Positions 10,803-22,210 are shown, counted from the stretch's first letter. The stretch is DNA of 64,000 nt from Teratosphaeria epicoccoides (GCA_021401465.1 JADDMT010000019.1:344374-408373); one strand, 5' to 3'. Program-made: numbers and translations. Notes: generated by a model from the sequence alone, not told the origin.

Positions 10803-11328
10803 TTCAGATGCGAGGTCGTCTGATCGGCTCCCGCCGGCGAATGGTATGGGCATTAGTCAAGCTACCGTGGATATGCGCGGAGTCGAGGGCTTTCTGACTG
10901 CGGCCAAGCTGGAGGACTTGCAAGATGGCGTGTCACCTGCTTGTCGAGGAGGGCTTGCACCTGGAAGAGTCAGGTTCCGGTATGCGGCTCGACCGATTTT
11001 TGGACAAGACGCTTGAATGCTGCTTTGCATCGATAAGGCTGCAGAAAGGAGCTGCGACAGCCTCAACGAACTTAGTGCTCGGGTCGGTACGTGAGCTGGT
11101 CTGTGTCTCGACGGTGGGCTGGAGATAGTCATATGCTCAATTCCATGAGGAACCACGTAATGTCGACGGCTTATGTGGTGACTAGTAGGATCAAGGATGT
11201 GGGGTGGTCGATCGTGGCTAGATCTATTGGCTGTGGCACAAAGTCGCATTTCTTCGACCTACCGAATGGTGGAAGCCGACCCCAATGTTCGTTTTGGAGG
11301 TAATGTGTCACGTTAGGACTATGTCAAC
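10803..11328. other. Convergent intergenic gap
   Basis: A 526-bp gap between the end of the secreted-protein gene and the end of the leftward MSS1 gene. It should carry both polyadenylation regions. A short open frame (10762-11016) continues past the secreted-protein stop in another frame, but it has no homology I recognise and could be an alternative 3' exon only if splicing differs. Confidence 0.4.
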
Positions 11329-13098
11329 CTACTTCCCAACACAAAACTTCTCAAATACAACCCCGAGCACCTCCTCCACATCCCCTGCATCACCTCTCCC
11401 AGTGATCTTCGCCAAACACTCCGCCGCGCCGCGCAAACGTTCAGCAGCCAACACGATATCTGCATCATCCCCACCAGACTGCACTTCCACGAGAAAGGCG
11501 TCGAGATGGTCGATGCTTTGCTTGAGCAGAAGGCGATGCCGCTCTGTGGCGCCTAGAGATTCTTGCCAGATGGAAGGGTCTGCTGTGGCATTGTCGGAGC
11601 CGAGCGCGCTGGTGAGGTAGCCGAAGTGCTGGATGAGGCCGTGGAGGAAGGACTGGACGTTGCCTGGGTCGGCGGAGATATTGGTACTCGCTTGTTGGAG
11701 GGGCAAGGCGGCGTTTTTGCAGGAAATGAGGTGGATGCGGTCTTGAGGCAGGCCACAAATAGCCGCAGTGATGTCAGGAATAGCAGAGTCGGGATGTGGT
11801 GACATGTCTGTCTTGTTGACCACGACGAGGACATTATTCTTCGTCTTCACGAGATCTGCAGCTGTGCTCACGACCTCAGGGTCAAGCTGCAGCTTGAATT
11901 CACCATCGACGCACTCGAAACTAAGCACGACGATAACGACATCGCTCTCCGCAGCCCTCTCCTTTGCCCGTCTCATACCCTCGCGTTCGATCTGCCCAAT
12001 GGTCGCACGCGGCCGCTCCGCTTGCATGGCTTCCTGTTTTGCTTTTCGCAGACCGGCAGTGTCGCCAAGCCGACAGAAATAGCCACCCAAATCGAGACCG
12101 ACTTCCACGATGTCTCTGGTAGTTCCAGCTTCCTTACTGACAATAGAGGCCTCTCGACCGACGACCCGGTTCAGCAGAGAGCTCTTGCCAGCATTTGGAG
12201 CTCCAAGCAGTGAGATTGAGATGCCATTCCTCAGCAGCTCACCTCGGACCGCATTTCGCCTGTGCACCTGTAGCAATGCTTTCAAAGAGCTGACCTGCTC
12301 AGCGACAGAAGCGCAGAGCTCAGCAGGACTTTCGTCGAAATGCTGGTCCTCACTGAAGTCAATCAGAGCTTCAAGCTCTCCTCTAGCATACAACAGCTGC
12401 TTCCTCCAACCCTCATAGCGTTTTGCAAGACTGTTCGTGTTTCCACGTGTCGCAACTTTCCGCTGCTGCTCCGTCATAGCTGCTAGCGTGTCGCCCAAGG
12501 CCTCAACCTGTGTCAGGTCAAGCTTATCGTTCATGAAAGCTCTCTGAGTGAACTCGCCCGGGTCCGCATGTCGTACGCACCAAGCAGGCTTGCCATTGCC
12601 ACATTTCGAGATGGCGGCAAGGACAGCGTTGACGACAGCAGAGCCGCCGTGAACGTGGAGCTCCAGCACATCTTCGCCAGTGACTGAGCGTGGCGACGGG
12701 AAGTAGAGGATCAAGGCGCTCGAATCGAGGATTGTTGCCGCAGTGGGCGGGAGACCTGGTGCATAGAGCGAGCGGACAGTCGCATATCTTGGCTTTGGTG
12801 CAGCTTTGCCTGGACACAGTGCTTCAATGATATGTAGACAAGCTGGGCCAGAGATCCTGATTACTGCGATAGCTGCTCGTCCAGAGGCTGTGGACAGCGC
12901 GTAGATTGTTGGCTCATGCAAGACACATCTAGACGACAAGCGGTTCTGTGTGCGTAATATGGCCTGGCCTGGCGGCTTGAATCTACTATTTAATGGTGAA
13001 GTCTGTGCAAGCATCGGTATGATGCAAGATGGAGTGCTTGACCAGCGTTCATTATTACGGGGTCCAGCATGCCTCCACAAGGCAAGCAATGCCTTCAT
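11329..13098 (-). CDS. MSS1: Mitochondrial tRNA modification GTPase (MnmE/GTPBP3)
   Basis: A complete 589-aa MnmE-family protein. It has an N-terminal folate-binding domain (IYALSTASGRAAIAVIRISGPA, then HVHGGSAVV), a helical domain, and an inserted G domain with P-loop GAPNAGKSS, switch region TTRD, DTAGLR and NKTD. It ends in FCVGK, the family's hallmark C-terminal C(I/L/V)GK whose Cys is required for activity. With MTO1/MnmG it places the 5-carboxymethylaminomethyl-type group on wobble U34 of mitochondrial tRNAs. The first ~60 residues are basic and presequence-like. A second in-frame ATG at 13014 is an alternative start that would still leave a presequence. The gene is intronless. Confidence 0.95.
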   Translation of the reverse strand: MKALLALWRHAGPRNNERWSSTPSCIIPMLAQTSPLNSRFKPPGQAILRTQNRLSSRCVLHEPTIYALSTASGRAAIAVIRISGPACLHIIEALCPGKAAPKPRYATVRSLYAPGLPPTAATILDSSALILYFPSPRSVTGEDVLELHVHGGSAVVNAVLAAISKCGNGKPAWCVRHADPGEFTQRAFMNDKLDLTQVEALGDTLAAMTEQQRKVATRGNTNSLAKRYEGWRKQLLYARGELEALIDFSEDQHFDESPAELCASVAEQVSSLKALLQVHRRNAVRGELLRNGISISLLGAPNAGKSSLLNRVVGREASIVSKEAGTTRDIVEVGLDLGGYFCRLGDTAGLRKAKQEAMQAERPRATIGQIEREGMRRAKERAAESDVVIVVLSFECVDGEFKLQLDPEVVSTAADLVKTKNNVLVVVNKTDMSPHPDSAIPDITAAICGLPQDRIHLISCKNAALPLQQASTNISADPGNVQSFLHGLIQHFGYLTSALGSDNATADPSIWQESLGATERHRLLLKQSIDHLDAFLVEVQSGGDDADIVLAAERLRGAAECLAKITGRGDAGDVEEVLGVVFEKFCVGK

Positions 13099-13524
13099 AG
13101 ATTGCGATTTGTGGTTACGTGGTAGAGGGCAAAGAACTCCTCACGTTCTGGTGATCGTTAGAGCACATGCAGAGTCTACTTGACCAATAGGTGGCTAGCC
13201 CGAAGAGGAGGACACTAATGGCTGTCAAAGTATCAAAGCCTGTCCCCACCAACCCAAAGCTGTTGGTAAGCCGCGATCGACATGGCGACGCGTGGCAGGA
13301 ACAGGGATAGAAAGCCACGCAATCGACGGAGGGGACTTGATATTAGCTCCAAAACAGTTCATTTCTTCCTAAAAGATGACGACGAAAGCGGCGGGAATTC
13401 GTGCAACAGTAGCCTACGCCTGTTCTTTGATTCTGACCAGCGTAACTCGTCCACCAAGCCCAACAGCGCACCAATCATAATACTGTCAACGTCGACGTGC
13501 GCCAACGCACCCTGCATCCACTGC
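13099..13524. other. Intergenic gap between two leftward genes
   Basis: This 426-bp gap separates the MSS1 start from the stop of the upstream leftward F-box/LRR gene. It should contain the MSS1 promoter. No gene was seen. Confidence 0.5.
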
Positions 13525-15678
13525 TCAATCGCCCCAGCCCGGACCCTCCTCAGATATGCCTTCATGCCAGTCCTCGTCCCCCTCACTCTCGGGCGCATCC
13601 CTGAAGTCCGCCTCGGTGAATTGGTGTTCTCGGGGCCGTTGATTGTCAATGCGGATATCCACCACCTCGCAGAGACCTTGGATGAACTGCTCTGGTCTCT
13701 TGCGCCAATCGTTCTCATCCCCCATTTCATCGTCTTCTGAAGTCTGAAAGTCATCAGCGGACGGCGACGGTGCAGACAACGAGGCTTGGCTCTCGGCGAC
13801 GCGTTTTGAACGACGTATAGGCGTGTGCTTCTTCTCGGGAGATGACTCGGAGAACGTTTCGATCACACCGGAGCAGGACCTGGCGGGTGTGATCTCGATA
13901 TGCGACATCCTGCTGCCAGTCACGACCTCATCAGCACTGTCGAAACCGCCGGCGATCTCCGCCGGGTCCTGTGGTAGAGCACGACCAGTCGCCTGGGCTT
14001 GCTTGTATAGGCAGTACTGCCTGTGCGATCCGAGAAATGGATGCGGCGGTTCTTGTTTGCGCAGGTAAATGCGTTGCAATCGCTCAATCCACTGGTCGCG
14101 GAAACCTGCGCGCTCGCGCCAAGCGACGTTGATGTGTGTCTGGAGGATAAGCGTGCGGAGGCTTTGCAAGTTCTCTGCGCTGTCGACAAGTGAGCAAAAG
14201 AGGTTCTCTGCGGCACTTTGGGTCCAGCGTTGTGGATGCTCGATCTGGATATGTTGTAGGGACGCAGGCCAGGTAGGCTCATCGTCTTCTGCTAGCACTG
14301 CGTCGTACAGTGGTTCAGCGTCGTTAGAGTTCATGCGCTCGCTGTAGTATCTCAGGTCTACCTTCAGCACTTCAAGCCTCGGACACCTGATTCTTAGACC
14401 ATTGAGGAAGCTAAGGTTGAGGGCTGCATTGTGGTTCAAAACCAATTCCCGCAGCTGGGCGCCTCCTGCGTCCAGGTACGACAGCAGCATAGGGCTAGTC
14501 AGCTCTAGACAATTTGTGATCTCGAGACGTTCCAAGTTCTTTGGAAGGCGCTCGAGAAACTTGTCCATGAGGACGTCGCAGGAGATGAAGCTCAAATCTT
14601 TGAGATGAGGCAGCAGCGTAATGGAAGTGGCAAGGCCGGGCGCTGCAACACCAACAGCCTCTTCTGACGGCTCGGCTTCAGGCTCGGCGCTGTCATTATC
14701 ATGGTTGAAACGGCAAATCGTGAGCTTGGTCAAGCCCTCAAATGCCTTGCCTGAGTGTACTTGTGTCATGTGGTTATACAGCTCAGCTGAATCTCGTGTG
14801 CCGACCATGTCCCTGTGCCATCGCCAAGTCTTCAGCTTCTGCCCGCGCTGCTGTAGCGTGTAGAACAAGTCTGATGGATAATGCCATGATCTCGCCAATT
14901 GGTACCCTCGGAACGGGGGCTGGTCGAGCGGGTGGACAAGCTCGAGGTCTTGCAGTAGTGGCAGCTCTGCAACAAGTCGGCTCAGATCGAATAGTGGTCG
15001 GCCATGCGCGGTGTACGCCAAGCGATTGACGTCGATTATGAGTGCCTTGATCTTAACCTTGTAGTCCATCAATCGTGACACGGATGGATCAAGTGGGCTT
15101 CGGAGTAATGCAAGCAGGTCGTGAGGGTGGTTTTGATTGTGGATAGGCGGCGCTCGGTACAATGCTTCCAAAGCTGGCAGGGCAAAACCCTTACATGTCC
15201 TTGCTGCCTTGACGAGCCATATCGCATTCTGACTCGCAATCCTCGTGCTCTCATGAAGCGGGTGTGCTGCAAAGGCGAATATCTGGCGCAGGATTTCCAG
15301 TGGCAGCTCCGTCCATTTCGGGATCTTCCCGTCTGTCGGACCTGCAAACGCGTTTTGCTTCGCGTTTTCCTCCGCGCTCTCAATGTGGCGCCTCTTTCTC
15401 GGCGCGCCAAGAGGCTTCAGCTTGTGTCTGCTCGTTCTGCTTTTTGCGCCGTCGCTGTTCTTGACACCGCTCTTGCTCCGAGTCTGTGGTCGCGACTGCC
15501 TTGAAGCAATCTTGCAACGCTTCGGTGATGGTGACTGTGGTCGTGTAGCTTGGGGCTCTTCGGGCGCAAAGGCATCTTCACTACGTGTATCAAACTCGTC
15601 ATCGGTGTCGGGTTCGTAGTAGATGGAGCGCTTGCGACTTGCCGCCTGGCGAGTAGACCGTCTCTTGGTACTCGCCAT
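13525..15678 (-). CDS. F-box/leucine-rich-repeat-like protein
   Basis: A 717-aa intronless protein. A basic, disordered N-terminus (about residues 1-115, nuclear-localisation-like KR clusters) precedes a degenerate F-box at about 118-165 (WTELPLEILRQIFAFAA, then ARTCKGFALPALEALYR). After this comes an LRR-type solenoid to about residue 520, with repeats such as LPHLKDLSFISCDVL, LERLEITNCLEL and LRELVLNHNAALNLSFL. The C-terminus is acidic and Ser-rich. F-box/LRR proteins (Grr1, Pof family) are SCF ubiquitin-ligase receptors; the target here is unknown. The acidic tail ends in EGPGWGD. Confidence is high that the gene is real and moderate for SCF function, since Skp1 contact residues cannot be judged by eye. 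Confidence 0.8.
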   Translation of the reverse strand: MASTKRRSTRQAASRKRSIYYEPDTDDEFDTRSEDAFAPEEPQATRPQSPSPKRCKIASRQSRPQTRSKSGVKNSDGAKSRTSRHKLKPLGAPRKRRHIESAEENAKQNAFAGPTDGKIPKWTELPLEILRQIFAFAAHPLHESTRIASQNAIWLVKAARTCKGFALPALEALYRAPPIHNQNHPHDLLALLRSPLDPSVSRLMDYKVKIKALIIDVNRLAYTAHGRPLFDLSRLVAELPLLQDLELVHPLDQPPFRGYQLARSWHYPSDLFYTLQQRGQKLKTWRWHRDMVGTRDSAELYNHMTQVHSGKAFEGLTKLTICRFNHDNDSAEPEAEPSEEAVGVAAPGLATSITLLPHLKDLSFISCDVLMDKFLERLPKNLERLEITNCLELTSPMLLSYLDAGGAQLRELVLNHNAALNLSFLNGLRIRCPRLEVLKVDLRYYSERMNSNDAEPLYDAVLAEDDEPTWPASLQHIQIEHPQRWTQSAAENLFCSLVDSAENLQSLRTLILQTHINVAWRERAGFRDQWIERLQRIYLRKQEPPHPFLGSHRQYCLYKQAQATGRALPQDPAEIAGGFDSADEVVTGSRMSHIEITPARSCSGVIETFSESSPEKKHTPIRRSKRVAESQASLSAPSPSADDFQTSEDDEMGDENDWRKRPEQFIQGLCEVVDIRIDNQRPREHQFTEADFRDAPESEGDEDWHEGISEEGPGWGD

Positions 15679-16542
15679 TCTCGCGGGTCTTACCGATACG
15701 GCGACGGATAGGAGACTCTGGGCAACAAATGTTCATCAGAGCAGGACCCAAGTTCATTTGTCGCATGCAGGGCAACAGGCACCAAGTCGCACGCAACTCG
15801 CATGCACACACCGGTGCGCACATGCAGCTTCGCAAGATGACGAACCGCGGGAGATCGACACTAGCGGCCCGAGTCATGCAGCCTTGGCATTTATGTACTT
15901 TCACTGCCTCCAGAATACAGATATCTAAGGCTGCATTGGAGGGACCAGATCCCGCATTGGCGCACGAGTCCAGGAAGTGCCTCGCGGCCATCACAGCCCT
16001 CTCACGAGAAGTTGTCACCTCTGAGCACACTCGACGCAGTGGCGCATGTCGTTGTCCGTCATTGTGGGCGGCAACATGACGGTGACATCGAAGCCATTCC
16101 ACCCGCGGCAGCGACACGACACGGGGCAGGCGAGACGAGCAGAAATAACAGAAGCCTGATGACCCAATCTGATCCCTCAAGCGGAATGGAGAGAATCACA
16201 GGTTGCATAGATGTAGGCATTGCGCTGGATGTACGCATGATGATGTTCGACAGACCGGACCCGAATCGCAGGCCATTTCGCAAGGCACAGCCCGTTCTGG
16301 AAAGATTCTTATCAGCAACCACGTGCAACGAAGGTACGTACTGCTGCCTGCATCTTCATTCCCGAGGAAAGATTTGCCGGTGTGCCGAAATAACACGTGG
16401 CACTCATTGGGCTCCACACCTGGGCATGCGATCAAGTACACCTTGCGTGCACGCATTTGACTGTTTGCCGCAGGCAAGAAACAGGCCCGCCGACCCGCAT
16501 TACCAAGTGTCTGACCAGAAACTCCACTAACATCAAACGAAC
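15679..16542. promoter_or_regulatory. Divergent intergenic region, F-box/LRR and MFS transporter
   Basis: 864 bp between two divergent start codons, so it holds both promoters. A 172-codon open frame (16012-16530, plus) lies here but has no recognisable features and runs up against the transporter start, so I treat it as chance. No binding site can be assigned with confidence. Confidence 0.4.
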
Positions 16543-18328
16543 ATGAGGCGGGCCTCAGGATCATTGTTGGAAGTTGTCTCGAAGAAGCATGAGGTCGATG
16601 AGGAATGGACAGCAATAGAGACGAACAGTGTGCGCCCAGCATGTTTCAAATCAACGGCCCACGAAGTATTGTTCGTGCTTACGGCCACGATGGCAGTTGC
16701 AATGGGCAGTCTGTTGACTGGCTCAGTCACGGTGACATCGTCTTTCATTGGCCGTGATCTGAACATGACTACAGCCGAGATCACATGGATCACGAGCGCC
16801 TGTTCGCTCAGTAATGGAGCCTTCCTCCTCTTCTTCGGAAGGGTCGCGGATCTATTCGGTGGCTAGCCCGGTCTCCTCCAACCCACGAGAACAAGGTACT
16901 GATAAGGGCGCAATAGGCCGCAAAATCCTTTTCGTCGGCTCCCTCTTCCTCTTCTCCGTGTTCACACTCGTCGCCGGCTTCGCCAAATCCGGCATCTCCC
17001 TCGACATCCTCAACGGTATCATCGGCCTCACTTGCGCCTCCGCTATCCCGCCTGCTGTAGGCCTGCTCGGAGTCATCTACGAGAAGCCCAGCAAACGCAA
17101 GAACTACGCCTTTGCCTGCTTCTCCGCCGGCAACCCTATGGGCTTCGTTTTGGGAACCATATTTGGCGGCCTTGCTACAAGTCTGTTTGGTTGGCGCGCA
17201 AGCTTCTGGCTCATAGCTATCATCTTCCTTATCTTCACAGTCATAGGTGCCTGGACGGTCCCGAAGGACTTCACTTCCAAGGAGCCACTGAACTGGGAGA
17301 CTTTGAAGAAATTCGACGTAGTCGGCACGATCCTCATAGTCTTCGGCATCGGCATGTTCTCCGCCGCCCTCAGCCTGGGGTCCGACGCGCCGCATGGCTG
17401 GAAAACGGACTACGTGCTTGCGCTTCTCATCATCGGCGTCTTCCTGATGGTAGCATTTGTCATCTGTGACCTCTACTACCCATACCCGCTCATCCCAATG
17501 TCCATCTGGCGCGATCGCAACTTCACACTGTGTCTCCTGATCATGATGATTGGCCTCGGGGCTTTCACGCCAGGGATGTTCTTCATCGCACTTTACCTCC
17601 AAGAAATTTGGAATCTCGACGCCCTAATGGTAGCAGTCCACATGCTGCCCATGGCCATCGTCGGCTTCTTCGTCAATATAGTCGCTGGACTAATCCTGCA
17701 TAAAGTGAGCAACAAATTGCTCATGCTGATCGGCGCATTGGGCTACAGCATAAGCTTCCTGTTGGCGGCCGTCAACAGAGAAAGCAGCAGCTACTTCGCT
17801 TTCATCTTCCCTTCCTTCATCTTGGTCGTCATGGGCGCGGACCTAGAATTCAATGTCGCGAACATGTACGTCATGTCCTCCATGCCAGCCTCACAACAAT
17901 CGATCGCAGGTGGCATATTCCAGACAGCGGCGAAGCTGTGCATGACGGTAGGCTTCGGCATCGCGACGGCGATCTACAGTTCCGTGGAGCATGAGCCAAG
18001 TCTGAGCCACTACTGGGATGCAAAAACGCAACCGTATAGTGCAGTATTCTGGTTCTCATTTGCTACATGCATGGCGAGTGTGTGCATGGTGCCATTCTTG
18101 ACGATCGGGACGCAAGGTGGGACGAGTTCGCCAGGTGCAGAATCAGACCGAGGGATCCCAGCAGCCGACGAAGCAAGAGAGAAAGCCGTGGCTCAAGCGA
18201 CCATTATGCCAGCTACGCCCGGTCGAAAGATGTCTGATGACACAATGCAATACAGTGTTTGCCATTTTGATGACCAAGGGAAAGCAAAGTATTCGCGCCT
18301 GCCCCCTGCGGCCTGCCCATCTTGCTGA
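16543..18328 (+). CDS. MFS multidrug/aminotriazole-type transporter (DHA2-like)
   Basis: Two exons, 16543-16858 and 16917-18328, with a 58-bp intron (donor GTGGCT, acceptor CAATAG) give 575 aa. The join restores the major-facilitator motif A across the exon boundary: GRVADLFGGRK. About 13-14 membrane segments follow, with the antiporter-type motif region GFVLGTIFGGLATSLFGWRA in the fifth. This pattern is closest to the fungal DHA2 drug:H+ antiporters such as Atr1/Sge1, which export drugs, borate or other small molecules across the plasma membrane. The substrate cannot be deduced. The C-terminal ~70 residues are hydrophilic and may be longer or shorter if another 3' intron exists. The gene has no cluster partners. 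Confidence 0.85.
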
Positions 18329-18414
18329 GCTACTCATCTGCGATCATGTTCCTGAAACGCCTCCCAACGCAGACTTTTCTCTATTCCTGTCTAGACCTTC
18401 GCCTCACCAGACGC

Positions 18415-18625
18415 CGTGGAAATGCTCATATAACCCAAATGCCTCACTGAACGCCAATGAAATGCTCAGCTACCCTCAAAGTCCTGCCAAATGCTCTTGA
18501 ATGCTGTGCGACTGCAGCCGCCGATCATGCTTGAGTCTCAAATGCTCGCTTGAACGCTACCATCGTCGTGAATGCTGATATTGATGCTATGCTCGCTTGA
18601 ACGTTGTGATTGCTGGAAATGCTAA
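18415..18625. repeat. Cluster of AATGCT motifs
   Basis: About seven copies of AATGCT, often AAATGCTC, fall within some 210 bp just past the transporter stop. Two share a longer core, ATGCTCGCTTGAACG, near 18542 and 18590. Spacing is irregular, so this is a degenerate tandem array rather than a clean minisatellite. Confidence 0.5.
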
Positions 18626-18988
18626 GCCAGGTCCGCTCGGATACACTGCGACCGAGGTCGAAATTGGTGATTAACGGATGATGGATCGAGGCCGGCTCGA
18701 CTGTCAGAAGGAGTGGTAGCCATGTTCAGCGGCAGATGAATTGAGACCTTCATGGCCGAGGGGCATTGTAGCCACTGCATCGAACATACATGTTAGCGCG
18801 AATGTTCTGGTTGAACTGTGCTTTGATGTTTTACCCCCTGCCCTGGTCGTCTTCGCCGCCTTTCTGATACGTTGTGCTTGAGGATAAGAATAATTGTTGC
18901 TGATTTGACAAGGGTGTCCAAAATGTGCTGATGTCGAACGTGCTGCTGCTGATGGCCCTAGAAGGTCGTTGGGTCGCAGTTGCTGAGA

Positions 18989-19136
18989 AGCTTAGTTGTA
19001 ACCGCCACGGCCCATCTCGCTCGATATTTGAGTGATGTAGCAAAGAAAAGTCAAGAAAATTGTGCAGGTTGTAGATGATCCTGACAGATCGTCGTTTTGC
19101 AAGGTCGAAGAGCTTAGTTGTAACCACCACGGCCCA
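18989..19136. repeat. Duplicated 26-bp motif, 122 bp apart
   Basis: Positions 18989-19014 and 19111-19136 are identical except for one G/A difference (core CTTAGTTGTAACC, then CCACGGCCCA). Weaker similarity continues on both sides, which suggests an old tandem duplication with a period of about 122 bp. Confidence 0.6.
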
Positions 19137-20815
19137 TTCTGATTGATGATAGAGTAAGGAGACAATGAAATGGTATCGTACTGCTGCTCTGGGAGTCCGA
19201 GAGGAGACAGTCGTGGTCGACAATCCGGACTGATTATCTGTGGTTGACTCTAGCAAGTGAGTGCTGCACACGAAGAACTGATCGCTGAACAAAGGAAATG
19301 TGCTCTGGGTGTTGGTTGCTGTGGTGCTGCGGATGATGGAGGAAAGATGAGCACCCAGCTTGCGGATAACAGTATATATGCCTCATCTGCTCAATACTCC
19401 CTCACTACAGCAGTGCCTGCCAAGGCGGATAGGGCCAGCAGTCATAGACGGCATGCAGTCATACTATTCCAGGTACAATGAGCGAAAAGCAGCTCGGCGA
19501 TGCGGGTTGCATGGGGTCGCATCCACCAAGCACTCCGGTGTCATCGTTCGTCACTGGCACGGCCATGGTCTCAAGCCAGGAACCCGACGCGCCGGCGAAT
19601 CACTGGTGAGTCAGCTGTGGTGTGAAGCGACGGACGAAAAGAAGAAGAAGAATAGAGTGATTACGAGATACTACTAGTGCTACGTGACGGCACGCATTCG
19701 CGCCTAAATTTAGCTCCATTTGAGCCGCAGCTGCAACTCTGCCCCTACGCTCTTTCCACATGCAGATCGAGTCACAGACTCACAGGCTACAGTCGGTGGT
19801 GCTATTCGTGTCGCGGTGGAACGCGCCTTCTGCTTCCAAGATCGTCCGAAACGGCAACCTGCTGCACCGGTTTGACCAGTCGGTGTCACTGCAGCCTCAT
19901 ATTATTGCTCGGTTTTCTTCAACCAAACGGGCCGTTGTCGGAAGATCAGCTCCATCGAAGGACGAGTCTCAAACACCCCATGTGCATCATGCACGGCTGG
20001 ATGGCTCACACCCGGGAGGCATTGTTACTCACTCACGATTGTTTCTGTGGAAGGGTGGGCTGCGAGGCATACACTGCGCTCGCAGCTCATGGTCTTGAAT
20101 GACAAATTCCTCAAAACTGACAACCACCAGTACGCTGTAATGCAGTCCGCATGTCAGACCCCACACAAGGGCACGCGGCATCCCACCGCATGGCACCCAC
20201 GGTGTGAGTGGTTTGGGATACCGCTCGATGCAATGACATTCGCCAGAGGCACTGGCAGCATCCAAACAGCCACAATTGTCGACATAATGGCGTGTTACAA
20301 GGATTGAATTCTGGGCCGCGCTGCTCATAGGTCTGACCGTCAGCCACTCAGCCATGTTTTCCTTTACCGACGGGGAGATCGTGCCGACATGTCATCCTCG
20401 ACGCAGTCATTCATCGACAATCGTCCGCAATGCACGGTCTGCCCGCCTGCGCCACATCTGATTTGATGGCACGGGTTCTCGACAGTGGGTGCAACATTGC
20501 AGTAAATGTAACACGGGGGGCCCGACGGGCTGAGTTTCCCGCAACGCATACACAACGCAGAAGTGGTGCCTTCGCAATGCCGACTCCATCACGCTTCGAT
20601 GTTCAATGGACCACATCAAGACTTTGCAAGATGTTCGTGCTATTCCACATAAATACACAGCAGCTGGCTCCAAATGTCCGACGACCTCCGCAAGCACTGC
20701 CTCATCCCATCACGACAGTCATACAGTCGACATGGGTATTGTCCAACTTTTACTAGTTATAATTCATTCCTCCCCAGTCGTACCATCCCTCCTTCCTTTG
20801 CCCTCAAATGGTTGG

Positions 20816-22210
20816 CTATTTCTTGTTGTCACGCTGACCATAGGCCTTAGTGGCGTAGTCACCCTTGTGGACGATCAAGTCTTCAGGGCGATAGTCGTGG
20901 CGACCGCTCCAGTATGAATCTAAGATGTTTTTCACACCGGCGGCGTAGCGGACCTGGGCGTCGATCGAGGTGCCGGACATGTGGGGAACCATAGCGTTTC
21001 CTCCGCCCCAGTTCTTGTACTGGGCGTAGCGAAGCGGGTGGTCCTTTGGCGCTGGCTGAGGGAACCACACGTCACCACCGTAACCACGAAGCTGACCGCT
21101 CTTGAGTGCGTCAGCAACGTCCTCCTTGACGACGATAGCACCACGGGCGGTGTTGACGAGCCATGAGCCTGCTAAGTTGTCAGCGAATTCCTGGTCTCGG
21201 CCTACGTTTCCGGCAACATACCAGGCTTCATCTTGTTAATCATGTCCTTGTTAAATAGACCGCGGGTCTTCTCGTGGAGCGGGGCGTTGATGGTGACGAC
21301 GTCACACTGAGCAAGCATCTCCTCGAGAGTGTCGACACGCCTGCAGCCAATCTCCTTCTCGATTTCAGGCTTGAGCGGCTGATAGTCAAAGTAGAGGAGC
21401 TCCTTGCAATCGAACGGCTTCAGTCTGCGAAGTACACGCTCACCGATACGGCCGACAGCAACAGTACCGACAACCTTGCTCTCCAAATCATACTCGTTCT
21501 TGGCGACAGCGGCAACGTTCCAGTCACCGCGGGCGATCTGCTCGTGGGCTGGGACGAAGTTGCGGACCAGGGCGAGGATGGTCATAACGACGTGCTCGGC
21601 GACGGAGACGACGTTGGAGCCAGTGACCTCAGCAACCGTGATGCCGCCATTGGTCTTGTTGGCAGCGTTCAGGTCTACGTGGTCAGATCCAATACCAGCA
21701 GTAACGGCAATCTTGAGGTTCTTGGCCTTAGCCAGACGCTCTGCGGTGAGGTAACCCGGGTGGAAGCTGTTACAATCGTGAGACGAGCTGGCAACCGCGG
21801 TTCCGAGCTCAATGCCAGAAACTTACGGAGTTGTGATAATGACTTCAGCATCGACCAATTCCTGGTCGAACTTGCTGTTTGCGCTGTCCTTGTCGGAGGT
21901 AGTCACAAGGGTGTGGCCCTGCTCCTCAATCCACTTCCTGAGACCGAGCTCATTCTCGGTGGTTCCAAGAAGCTTGGGCTCGTCCTTTGCGTGCTCGAAG
22001 CCCTGAATGTTGCTTTGTCAGCTTCGTGCCTTGCCATTCCGGGCTTCAGGACTGCACTTCTTGACCTACATCGTACAAGACCATCAAAACCTTGCCCTGG
22101 TCCCTCACGGTGTTAGAGAAGGCACGACGAACAGCAGGCTGCGTTCTCTGAGCGAGAAAAGAGCCAGCTGGGCGCGCAGCGGCGCGAAAAGCGGATCTTG
22201 CGAGTACCAT
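20816..22210 (-). CDS. NAD-dependent formate dehydrogenase, mitochondrial
   Basis: Four exons, in order of transcription 22210-22070, 22002-21827, 21766-21222 and 21168-20816, give 404 aa. Introns are 67, 60 and 53 bp with donors GTAGGT, GTAAGT and GTATGT. The mature part matches the D-2-hydroxyacid dehydrogenase family FDH closely: FHPGYLTAERL, TAGIGSDHVDLNAA, the NAD-binding VGTVAVGRIGERVLRRLKP, NTARGAIVV, and the catalytic-His region MVPHMSGTSID. The enzyme oxidises formate to CO2 with NAD+. The first ~35 residues (MVLARSAFRAAARPAG..) are basic and acid-free, a textbook mitochondrial presequence. An internal Met opens at the KVLMVLYDG block where many cytosolic fungal FDHs begin. Confidence 0.95.

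Larger units (their letters stand above)
18329..20815. other. Gene-poor 2.5-kb intergenic region with short repeats
   Basis: This lies between the transporter and the 3' end of formate dehydrogenase. No coding frame here is convincing. The 153-codon leftward frame at 18831-19292 contains the two copies of a duplicated motif read in different frames, so it is probably chance. The repeats are listed separately. Confidence 0.5.

Noticed and set aside
16012..16530. Rightward 172-codon frame before the MFS transporter
   Set aside because: No homology, poor start and sits in the divergent promoter.
16808..17602. 264-codon leftward frame, very acidic
   Set aside because: Mirror of the hydrophobic transporter exon; codons for Leu/Phe/Ile read backwards give Glu/Lys-rich sequence.
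18831..19292. 153-codon leftward frame with repeated EWAVVVTTKL-like and DGPWRLQLS-like parts
   Set aside because: The similarity is only the 26-bp DNA duplication read in two frames, not a protein repeat.
19677..20102. 141-codon rightward frame
   Set aside because: No motif, no good start context, isolated in a repeat-bearing gap.
21274..22116. 280-codon rightward frame over formate dehydrogenase
   Set aside because: Antisense shadow crossing three FDH introns and exons with no homology.
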